Shown piece by piece: positions 57,336-64,000 of a DNA stretch of 64,000 nucleotides. The DNA is taken from the NCBI GenBank assembly GCA_020160935.1, contig JAIUPL010000015.1:88328-152327 (forward strand), given 5' to 3'. A program made the translations under genes and the position numbers. Below the pieces are notes generated by a model. The model ran no database searches, was not told where the DNA came from, and worked only from the letters and a program-made list of their open reading frames with translations. Source of the DNA: Bacteroidota bacterium. GTDB taxonomy: Bacteria; Bacteroidota; Bacteroidia; Chitinophagales; Saprospiraceae. The stretch's first letter is position 1. Every line of letters starts with the position of its first letter.

Positions 57336-57571
57336 CCTACCAAATTATTTACCGACAACTTTTATTGTTTCCACACCGGAAAAAGTACTCCGGCAACGCC
57401 TTGCGAAAGGCGGGATGAACGCGTTGTGCCGCGCCACATTCAGCAACGCCATACACACACGACTCAACAAATGAACGCACCTGACCTGCCTGCCAGGCTC
57501 GGGGCGGAATAATCATGCACCTTTTTCAACAACTTTTGTAAACTATAACTCACCTTTTCAATCAGCTTATT
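57336..57571 (+). other. Long amtB leader with hairpin and a 13-codon ORF
   Basis: The leader is GC-richer than its surroundings. It contains a CGCCTT/AAGGCG hairpin near 57395-57411 and an ORF at 57471-57512 (MNAPDLPARLGAE). A second ATG occurs near 57515. No known riboswitch fold is recognised. Regulation by nitrogen is conceivable but unsupported. Confidence 0.4.
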
Positions 57572-58960
57572 ATGAACAAAATTACACTCAAACAAGCTGC
57601 ACCTTTTACCTTGCTTGCGTTGGTTGCGCTGGCATCGGTTTTTGCACCTTCCTCGCCACTGTATGTAGATGACGGTAAATACAATGGCGCTGATATAGCC
57701 TGGATTTTGGTCGCTACGGCACTGGTTTTTTTGATGACACCCGGCCTTGCCTTTTTCTATGGCGGTATGGTGCATCGTAAAAACGTGATTTCCACCATGA
57801 TAAAAAGTGTGGTGGCTGCCGGCGTCGTAAGTGTATTGTGGGTCGCAGTGGGTTTCAGTCTGGCATTTGGAGAAAGTATCGGCGGGTTCATCGGCAATCC
57901 GTTTACTTTCTGGTTTTACAAAAATGTAAGTTCGGGCGCTCCCTGGAGTCTGGCGCCCACCATTCCGCTCTCGCTTTTCTCGCTGTTTCAGTTGATGTTT
58001 GCCATCATCACACCTGGTCTTGTAGTAGGCGCTGTGGCGGAGCGTATTCGTTTCACCTCCTATATTTTGTTTACGGCTTTGTTCAGCCTGTTTGTGTATG
58101 CGCCACTGGCACACTGGGCCTGGCACCCCGACGGTTTCCTGTTTAAAATGGGTGTGCTCGACTTTGCTGGTGGTACCGTTGTACATATTTCTGCCGGCTG
58201 CGCGGCCCTTATGGGCGCCCTGGCCCTGAAACGTCGTATTGCACATTTGGAAAACCAGGAAATTCCACCGGCCAATGTACCCTATGTACTCATCGGAACG
58301 GGCCTGCTGTGGTTTGGCTGGTTTGGTTTTAATGCAGGTTCGGCATTGGGCGCCAATGGGCTCTCTGCTTCCGCATTTGCTACTACCAATACGGCTGCTG
58401 CTGCTGCCGGTTTGTCGTGGATGTTTTTTGATGTTGCAAAAGGGAAAAAGCCTTCGGTACTTGGTTTTTGTATCGGCGCTGTTGTGGGCCTGGTTGCCAT
58501 TACGCCGGGGGCGGGTTTTGTGGCCATTCCGCAAAGTATTTTCATCGGGGCTATCTCCGCGATCATTTCCAATATTGCGGTGTACTACAAATCAAAATCC
58601 ACCCTCGATGATACGCTCGACGTATTCCCTTGCCACGGTATCGGCGGTATGGTAGGTATGCTCCTGACAGGTGTTTTTGCTACCAAAACCGTAAATGCAG
58701 CCGGCGCTGACGGTCTTTTCTATGGCAATTTTGATTTCTTCCTCACGCAGGTGAAAGGTCTGTTCGTAGCAGTGGGATACAGCGCTGCAGTGTCTTTCCT
58801 CATTTTCAAACTGATTAATCTGATCGAACCACTGCGCGTTTCTTCGGAAGATGAAGAACTCGGACTGGATGCTTCCCAGCACAACGAGAAATACGTACAA
58901 GGTACTTTGCTTGTACCACAGCCCAATGGAAAGGTGGCTGAAGTACCGGTCGTAGACTAG
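57572..58960 (+). CDS. amtB: Ammonium transporter AmtB
   Basis: Inner-membrane trimeric ammonium channel. A signal-like N-terminus precedes about 11 membrane helices. The pore twin histidines are His205 (GGTVVHISAG) and His355 (VFPCHGIGGMVG). MTPGLAFFYGGMVHRKN is the Amt signature region. 462 residues. No glnK/P-II gene is adjacent. The stop TAG is the first unit of a TGAGTGG array. Confidence 0.96.
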   Translation: MNKITLKQAAPFTLLALVALASVFAPSSPLYVDDGKYNGADIAWILVATALVFLMTPGLAFFYGGMVHRKNVISTMIKSVVAAGVVSVLWVAVGFSLAFGESIGGFIGNPFTFWFYKNVSSGAPWSLAPTIPLSLFSLFQLMFAIITPGLVVGAVAERIRFTSYILFTALFSLFVYAPLAHWAWHPDGFLFKMGVLDFAGGTVVHISAGCAALMGALALKRRIAHLENQEIPPANVPYVLIGTGLLWFGWFGFNAGSALGANGLSASAFATTNTAAAAAGLSWMFFDVAKGKKPSVLGFCIGAVVGLVAITPGAGFVAIPQSIFIGAISAIISNIAVYYKSKSTLDDTLDVFPCHGIGGMVGMLLTGVFATKTVNAAGADGLFYGNFDFFLTQVKGLFVAVGYSAAVSFLIFKLINLIEPLRVSSEDEELGLDASQHNEKYVQGTLLVPQPNGKVAEVPVVD

Positions 58961-59068
58961 TGAGTGGTGAGTGGTGAGTAGTGAGTGGTGAGTAGATAAC
59001 TTACTCTTTACTAATTACTAATCACTACTCACCACTCACTACTCACTACTCACCACTCACCACTCTCA
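58958..59068. repeat. Inverted TGAGTGG/TGAGTAG arrays between amtB and the porin gene
   Basis: TAGTGAGTGGTGAGTGGTGA units (58958-58996) face CACTACTCACCACTCACTAC units (59023-59068). The loop carries AACTTACTCTTTACTAATTA. Confidence 0.88.
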
Positions 59069-59084
59069 CTTCTAAAAAAGGTGC

Positions 59085-59119
59085 GGCTTATACGACGCTT
59101 CTGGAACAAGCGTCAAGCC
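59085..59119 (+). terminator. Intercistronic hairpin between amtB and the porin gene
   Basis: Stem GGCTT...GACGCTT / AAGCGTC-AAGCC with one 4-nt bulge. No T tract follows, so attenuation or mRNA stabilisation is as likely as termination. Confidence 0.35.
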
Positions 59120-59155
59120 ACACCCGTCATTTCACTATCCATAAAATGAACTGCA

Positions 59156-60256
59156 ATGTTACAAAGATTTTTTGCAACAGGCATCGCCTTGTCGTGCCTT
59201 TTCGTGGCACAAGCACAACAATCCGCTGCTCCCGTTGACTCTACTATAACGGCTCCTGCAGCAGCATCTTCCTGCCCTTTTACCATCAGCGGCGGCGCTG
59301 ATGCATATTTCAGATACAACCTCGGCGAAGATGCGGCCAATAATTTTACCAGTTTTACCAACTCCCAGAATTCGTTCGAACTCGGCATGGTAACCGTAAA
59401 AGCCGAACACTCGAAAGGCAAAGTGGGCATGGTAGCCGACCTGGGTTTTGGCCAGCGCGCAGAAGACTTTTCATACACCGACGCCAACACCCGTTTCATT
59501 ATCAAGCAGTTGTACTTGTCGTACACCTTGAAAAACAAGGTGAAATTCACGGCAGGCAGTTGGGCCACGCACGTGGGCTACGAACTCGTCGATCCATTTG
59601 GCAACCGCAACTATAGCATGTCGTACATGTTCTCCTACGGGCCATTTTTCCACACAGGCCTGAAAGCGGAAACCAGTTTTGGAAAGAGCGGCTTTATGCT
59701 GGGCGTCGCCAATCAGACCGACCTCAAATCGGCCAACTTCAGCAACAAATACATCATCGGGCAGTACAGCGTCGCCACGAAAAACGATAAGGTGAAAGCA
59801 TACCTGAATTTTCAGGCCGGCAAACCCGACGATGTTACCAAAGTGTCGCAGATCGACCTGGTGGTCACCGGCGCTATTACGGATAAATTCAGCATCGGCG
59901 TCAATGGCACCCTGGCCGGTGTAAAAAGCAAACCCACTACCGACGGCGAATATGGCGATGCCAGCAACTGGTACGGTGGCGCTCTGTACCTGAACTTTGA
60001 CCCGACATCCTGGCTGGGCCTCACCCTTCGATCGGAATATTTCAACGACGACGATCAATTGCTGGTATTCAGCGGCGCAGCAGCAGGCGGCAATATCCTG
60101 GCTACTACCCTGTCGGCCAATTTCAAGGTAGATGCACTGACCTTCATTCCGGAAATTCGCTTCGAAAAAGCATCCGAAGATATTTATGTGTCTGATTCGG
60201 GCGCAGGCACGGACGCCAGCACGACGTTTTTGCTGGCAGCGGTGTATAAGTTTTAG
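59156..60256 (+). CDS. Outer-membrane beta-barrel porin (BBP2/OmpL-like)
   Basis: Signal peptide (MLQRFFATGIALSCLFVAQAQ) and a 345-residue mature part made of alternating amphipathic strands. It opens ISGGADAYFRYNLGEDAANN and closes with a C-terminal Phe (LLAAVYKF), typical of outer-membrane barrels. SWATHVGYELVDPFGNRNYSMSYMFSYG is characteristic of the BBP2-type family. It follows amtB and may let ammonium or other small solutes cross the outer membrane (inference). Confidence 0.85.
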   Translation: MLQRFFATGIALSCLFVAQAQQSAAPVDSTITAPAAASSCPFTISGGADAYFRYNLGEDAANNFTSFTNSQNSFELGMVTVKAEHSKGKVGMVADLGFGQRAEDFSYTDANTRFIIKQLYLSYTLKNKVKFTAGSWATHVGYELVDPFGNRNYSMSYMFSYGPFFHTGLKAETSFGKSGFMLGVANQTDLKSANFSNKYIIGQYSVATKNDKVKAYLNFQAGKPDDVTKVSQIDLVVTGAITDKFSIGVNGTLAGVKSKPTTDGEYGDASNWYGGALYLNFDPTSWLGLTLRSEYFNDDDQLLVFSGAAAGGNILATTLSANFKVDALTFIPEIRFEKASEDIYVSDSGAGTDASTTFLLAAVYKF

Positions 60257-60373
60257 TTATGAGTTATGAGTGATGAGTTATGAGTTTTACTCACTTCGCT
60301 ATTGGCTTCTTCAAAAGAGAAACCAATAGCGAAGTGAGTAAAACTCATAACTCATCACTCATAACTCATAACT
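60254..60373. repeat. 51-bp perfect palindrome after the porin gene
   Basis: Arms 60255-60305 and 60323-60373 are perfect reverse complements with a 17-nt loop. The outer part is AGTTATGAGTTATGAGTGAT and the inner TTTACTCACTTCGCTATTGG is non-repetitive. The left arm starts within the porin stop codon. Confidence 0.93.
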
Positions 60374-60436
60374 AAAAACAAACTCTTTCATAGTCCAGCC
60401 AAGACTAATTTACAAAGGTTGATTTTTATGAATGCG

Positions 60437-60469
60437 GGAAGGCCCTGTACGAGGGGTCTTCCTTTTTTT
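60437..60469 (+). terminator. Rho-independent terminator
   Basis: GGAAGGCCC...GGGGTCTTCC stem (one mismatch) followed by seven T residues on the plus strand. It ends the amtB-porin transcript. Confidence 0.7.
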
Positions 60470-60913
60470 ATGCCTGCCGGAACCCTAACAATAATTTTTT
60501 GTTAATTGGCTTGTGAAGCCCTTGCATTTTGCTGGAATACCCTTTTGTTTGCAGTGCTTTACACCAAATAGTTATTACCAAAGTCTTTTTTCAACTTTTT
60601 CAAAATCCGCGCAGGTTCACCTTCCCTGCTTTTGTTGAACTGAAAATGAAAAAAAACGCTGCCATCGGGTCCTTATTTGCCGCGACGCTCGTCGCCCAAA
60701 GCCATGGGGGTTTTTCCGTTCCTGCTTCAGGAGTGGTTTTAGGTAATACACTTCCGTATCCGTACCGGGTGCGACGATAATTTCTCGTTTTTCCACTGCT
60801 GATTCGTGGTTTGCTGTTTTGTCCGGGAGGGCAGAACTGTACGCTGTACGTTTTCAATTTGCGGCCTGTATGGCGGCAACTCATTTTTCGCACTCATTTT
60901 TCCTATTCAGATA
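60470..60913. other. Stretch without a convincing gene
   Basis: A possible 44-residue plus-strand ORF from ATG 60643 (MKKNAAIGSLFAATLVAQSH) has a signal-like start but no homology I can recognise; a minus-strand frame (60600-60893) overlaps it. Neither has supporting context. The GNAT gene promoter should lie near the 3' end but no TAnnTTTG match is clear. Confidence 0.3.
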
Positions 60914-61501
60914 ATGGAACATCAATTTTTCAAGGTCGTTGTGGCCGGTACCGAGCATTTTGATTTTGCGCCCATGATTTGTGAAGAAATGGCCGCCTCC
61001 GCCAAAGCGCGGGGTACGGGCATTGCGCGGCGCACACCGGAGTATTTGCAACAAAAAATGCGGGAAGGGAAGGCCGTCATCGCCTTTTCGCTGGATGGCG
61101 AGTGGGCCGGCTTTTGCTACATCGAAACGTGGAGCCACGGCAAGTATGTCGCCAATTCGGGTCTCATTGTGTCGCCGAATTTCCGTAAAAGTGGTCTGGC
61201 GCGCATGATCAAACGGAAAATTTTCGATTTGAGCCGTACCAAATACCCGGAAGCCAAAATATTTGGGCTCACTACCGGCCTGGCGGTCATGAAAATCAAT
61301 TCCGAACTCGGCTACGAACCAGTTACCTATTCCGAACTCACCGACGACGATGCCTTCTGGGCCGGCTGCCAGAGTTGTATCAATTTCGATATACTGGTGA
61401 GCAAGGAACGCAAAAACTGTCTTTGTACCGCCATGCTGTATGACCCTGCCGAGCAATTGCAGAGTTTGAGCGTGCCTGTTTCTGCTGCGGCAATCTCTTA
61501 A
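60914..61501 (+). CDS. GNAT family acetyltransferase, probable N-acetylglutamate synthase
   Basis: From ATG 60914 (195 residues): MEHQFFKVVVAGTEHFDFAP. The GNAT core includes KAVIAFSLDGEWAGFCYIET, then ANSGLIVSPNFRKSGLARMI (acetyl-CoA motif A, here RKSGLA). It lies directly upstream of argG and argC, so it is the likely first enzyme of arginine synthesis; the sequence alone does not prove the substrate. The TAA stop opens a TTGGTTATTGG array. Confidence 0.8.
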   Translation: MEHQFFKVVVAGTEHFDFAPMICEEMAASAKARGTGIARRTPEYLQQKMREGKAVIAFSLDGEWAGFCYIETWSHGKYVANSGLIVSPNFRKSGLARMIKRKIFDLSRTKYPEAKIFGLTTGLAVMKINSELGYEPVTYSELTDDDAFWAGCQSCINFDILVSKERKNCLCTAMLYDPAEQLQSLSVPVSAAAIS

Positions 61502-61651
61502 TTGGTTATTGGTTATTGGTTATTGGTTATCAGGAGTGGATAAGGGATTATTTTCACTAATAAATGGCTTCCCTAATTGTGCGGCCAAGCATCAGTGAAA
61601 ATAATCCCTTACCCACTCCTAATAACCAATAACCAATAACCAATAACCCCA
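61499..61651. repeat. AAGGGATTATTTTCA hairpin (family with 47759-47904)
   Basis: Outer TAATTGGTTATTGG units, then GGAGTGGATAAGGGATTATT on the left and AATAATCCCTTACCCACTCC on the right. Relative to 47759-47904 two stem positions differ on both arms in a paired way. The right outer array TAATAACCAATAACC runs to the argG start. Confidence 0.9.
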
Positions 61652-61662
61652 TAACCCACAAC

Positions 61663-62847
61663 ATGAAGAAAGTCCTCCTCGCCTTTTCCGGCGGTCTCGA
61701 TACCACCTATTGCGCCCTTTACCTGAAAGAACAAGGTTGGCAGGTGCATGCACTCACGGTTCAAACGGGTGGTTTCAGCCCCGAAGAATTAACAAAAATT
61801 GAAGCGCATGCCCGTGCACTGGGCGTAGCATCGTTTGAAGTGGCCGATGTGACAGAGCAGTATTACGACACCTGCCTGCGTTATCTGATTTATGGTAATG
61901 TGCTGAAAAATGGCACCTACCCGCTCAGCGTGAGCGCCGAACGCATCATTCAGGCCATTACTGTGGCCGAATATGCTGCCAGCATTGGCGCGGAAGCCGT
62001 GGCACACGGAAGCACTGGCGCCGGCAACGACCAGGTGCGCTTCGATATGGTATTTCAAAGCATGTTGCCACATGCCCAAATCATAACTCCCATTCGCGAC
62101 CAGCAACTGAGCCGCGAAGCAGAAATCCAGTATTTGAAAGACCGCGGCGTATCGATGAATTTTGAAAAAGCCGCGTACAGCATCAACAAAGGCCTGTGGG
62201 GCACCTCGGTCGGTGGGCGCGAAACGCTCGGAAGCCGCGATGCCCTGCCGGAAGATGCCTGGCCAACCCCCGTTACCAGCACACAGCCGCAGCAAGTAAG
62301 CCTGACCTTCGAAAAAGGTGAACTGACGGCCGTCGACGGACAAGTTTTCGATCATCCAGCCCTGGCTATCAGCCACTTACAAACCATCGCACAGCCTTTT
62401 GGCATTGGCCGCGATATTCATGTTGGCGATACCATTATCGGCATCAAAGGCCGGGTCGGGTTTGAAGCGGCGGCGCCTGTGCTGATCATCAAAGCACACC
62501 ATTTGCTGGAAAAACACACACTCACCAAATGGCAACTGTACTGGAAAGACCAGTTGGCAGCCTGGTATGGCAACTGGCTGCATGAAGGACACCTGCTGGA
62601 TCCGACCATGCGCAACATCGAAAAATTCCTGACCGACAGCCAGCAAACGGTGAGCGGAACGGTGTTCGCCACCCTGCACCCCTACCGATTTGCGCTCGAC
62701 GGCATCGAAAGTGCGCACGACCTGATGAGCAGTAAATTCGGCAGTTACGGTGAAATGAACAAAGGCTGGACGGGCGATGATGTGAAAGGATTTGCCAAAA
62801 TTTTCGGCAACCAGACCGCCATTTTCCGTGCCGTAAATCCATCCTGA
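61663..62847 (+). CDS. argG: Argininosuccinate synthase
   Basis: Joins citrulline and aspartate using ATP. The P-loop is FSGGLDTT (9-16); STGAGNDQVRFD and KGLWGTSVGGRETLGSRD follow, and the C-terminus carries KGWTGDDVKGFAKIFGNQ. The 394-residue length fits. In the Bacteroidota type the GAGNDQVRF loop replaces the usual GKGNDQVRF. It is 35 nt from argC, same operon. Confidence 0.95.
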   Translation: MKKVLLAFSGGLDTTYCALYLKEQGWQVHALTVQTGGFSPEELTKIEAHARALGVASFEVADVTEQYYDTCLRYLIYGNVLKNGTYPLSVSAERIIQAITVAEYAASIGAEAVAHGSTGAGNDQVRFDMVFQSMLPHAQIITPIRDQQLSREAEIQYLKDRGVSMNFEKAAYSINKGLWGTSVGGRETLGSRDALPEDAWPTPVTSTQPQQVSLTFEKGELTAVDGQVFDHPALAISHLQTIAQPFGIGRDIHVGDTIIGIKGRVGFEAAAPVLIIKAHHLLEKHTLTKWQLYWKDQLAAWYGNWLHEGHLLDPTMRNIEKFLTDSQQTVSGTVFATLHPYRFALDGIESAHDLMSSKFGSYGEMNKGWTGDDVKGFAKIFGNQTAIFRAVNPS

Positions 62848-62881
62848 ACCGTAGGCCATTGTTCCAGTAATTCTTCCTGTT

Positions 62882-63862
62882 ATGTCAAACATCAAAGTCG
62901 GAATCATGGGCGCCGCCGGATACACCGGAGGCGAACTGCTGCGTCTCCTGCTGCATCACCCGCAGGTCGAATTGGCATTTGCGCATAGTAAAAGCAATGC
63001 GGGCAATCCGATCGCGTCGATACACCGCGACCTCTCGGGCGATACGGATATGCGTTTTTCCAGCGACCACCAGGCAGATGCCGATGTGTGGTTTTTATGT
63101 GTCGGGCATGGCGAAGCGCGCGCCTTGCTGGAATCGACGACCGTTCCGGATCATGTGCGCATCATCGACCTGAGCCACGATTTCAGGCTGGCTGCCCATG
63201 CAAAACATGCGCAACGCAGTTTTACTTATGGACTAACAGAACTGAACCGCGAATTGATCCGCAGCAGCAGCAACATTGCCAATCCTGGATGCTTTGCAAC
63301 GGCCATTCAGTTGTCGCTGCTACCACTGGCACAAGCAGGTATTTTACAAACGGTTCATGTCACTGGCATTACCGGAGCAACAGGCGCGGGACAGAGTTTG
63401 CAGACATCGCTGCATTTCCCCTGGCGGGCCAACAATATTTCTGCCTACAAAACCCTCACGCACCAGCATTTGGGTGAAATCGGTCAATCGCTGGCGCAAA
63501 TTTCAGGAAATGAAGCGCCATCGGTGCATTTCATTCCCTGGCGGGGCGACTTCACACGCGGTATTTTCAGCAGTGCCTGTACCACCTTTGAAGGCAGCCT
63601 GGAAGAAGCCCGGGAAATGTACGCCGGGTTTTATGCCAGCCACCCGTTCACCCACCTAAGCCCCGACCCCATCGACCTGAAGCAGGTGGTGAATACCAAC
63701 AAATGCCTGCTTTTTCTGGAAAAACAGGGCAATCAATTAGTGATTCACGCGGCCATCGACAACCTGCTGAAAGGCGCTGCCGGACAGGCCGTTCAAAATA
63801 TGAACCTGATGTTTGGGCTCGACGAAACCTGCGGGCTGCAACTCAAAGCAAACTTTTTTTAA
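62882..63862 (+). CDS. argC: N-acetyl-gamma-glutamyl-phosphate reductase
   Basis: NADPH-dependent reductase of arginine synthesis. Rossmann motif GAAGYTG (10-16), catalytic Cys137 in NPGCFATAIQLSLLPL, and HFIPWRGDFTRGIFSSACT. 326 residues. Together with GNAT and argG it forms part of an arginine operon that likely continues beyond the window. Confidence 0.95.
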   Translation: MSNIKVGIMGAAGYTGGELLRLLLHHPQVELAFAHSKSNAGNPIASIHRDLSGDTDMRFSSDHQADADVWFLCVGHGEARALLESTTVPDHVRIIDLSHDFRLAAHAKHAQRSFTYGLTELNRELIRSSSNIANPGCFATAIQLSLLPLAQAGILQTVHVTGITGATGAGQSLQTSLHFPWRANNISAYKTLTHQHLGEIGQSLAQISGNEAPSVHFIPWRGDFTRGIFSSACTTFEGSLEEAREMYAGFYASHPFTHLSPDPIDLKQVVNTNKCLLFLEKQGNQLVIHAAIDNLLKGAAGQAVQNMNLMFGLDETCGLQLKANFF

Positions 63863-63863
63863 G

Positions 63864-63902
63864 TGGTGAGTGGTGAGTGGTGAGTAGTGAGTAGTGAGTG
63901 GT
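63864..63902. repeat. GTGGTGAGTGGTGAG array after argC
   Basis: Four to five GTGAGTRGT units right after the argC TAA. The remaining bases to 64000 show no repeat partner and no gene. Confidence 0.75.
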
Positions 63903-64000
63903 GCCGAGTTTCATTAAGTCATAGTATCATGAGTTTCAAAAAGTCGTAGTACTTTTTAGGATTCAAAGAGCGGCAACTTTAGTTGCACACCAGGGAATGG

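Overview
The window looks like a chromosomal segment of a Bacteroidota member, most likely class Saprospiria (genus not assignable by eye). Supporting signs are secreted proteins with type IX secretion (T9SS) C-terminal domains, a PorD (DUF4835) homologue, a Bacteroidota-type FtsL and long MraY, and promoters of the TTTG-N19..23-TAnnTTTG type.

Layout. (1) 360-20140, minus strand: a complete division and cell-wall (dcw) cluster transcribed as mraZ, rsmH, ftsL, ftsI, murE, mraY, murD, ftsW, murG, murC, ftsQ, ftsA, ftsZ. It is interrupted by six non-dcw genes: two four-helix-bundle (S23/IVS-type) genes, one GxxExxY gene plus one broken GxxExxY copy, and two lipoproteins. mraZ has a promoter with two TGGGA boxes that look like a MraZ operator. 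(2) 20.6-31.5 kb, plus strand: a secreted alpha-amylase and a second T9SS cargo protein, both cut just before or within their sorting domain, then a desaturase, a sodium/solute symporter, and a large ThuA/sorbosone-dehydrogenase/PKD/cytochrome c lipoprotein. (3) 31.8-43.2 kb: topoisomerase IV subunit B, small lipoproteins, lysS, an S41 peptidase, a helical protein of unknown function and a dockerin-like T9SS protein. (4) 43.4-53.8 kb: three tRNAs, ppk1, mnmD, hscB, rseP, the bamD-rpoZ-coaBC-porD operon and an ECF sigma factor pair. (5) 54.2-63.9 kb: metX-metZ, an OsmC protein, amtB with an outer-membrane porin, and an arginine cluster (GNAT, argG, argC).

The most unusual feature is between the genes. 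Nearly every intergenic gap holds a low-complexity array of 6-10 bp units, very often followed by its own reverse complement, so that long hairpins can form (up to 77 bp of perfect arm at 46748-46930 and 51 bp at 60255-60373). The unit differs from locus to locus but is the same on both arms of one locus. At 17 genes the stop codon is itself the first bases of such an array. In all four places where a four-helix-bundle or GxxExxY gene sits in the dcw cluster, that gene lies between the two arms. This resembles the architecture of 23S rRNA intervening sequences, which carry the same four-helix-bundle family between complementary ends, but here it is intergenic and has at least two cargo families. 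I regard it as the best candidate for an undescribed element family.
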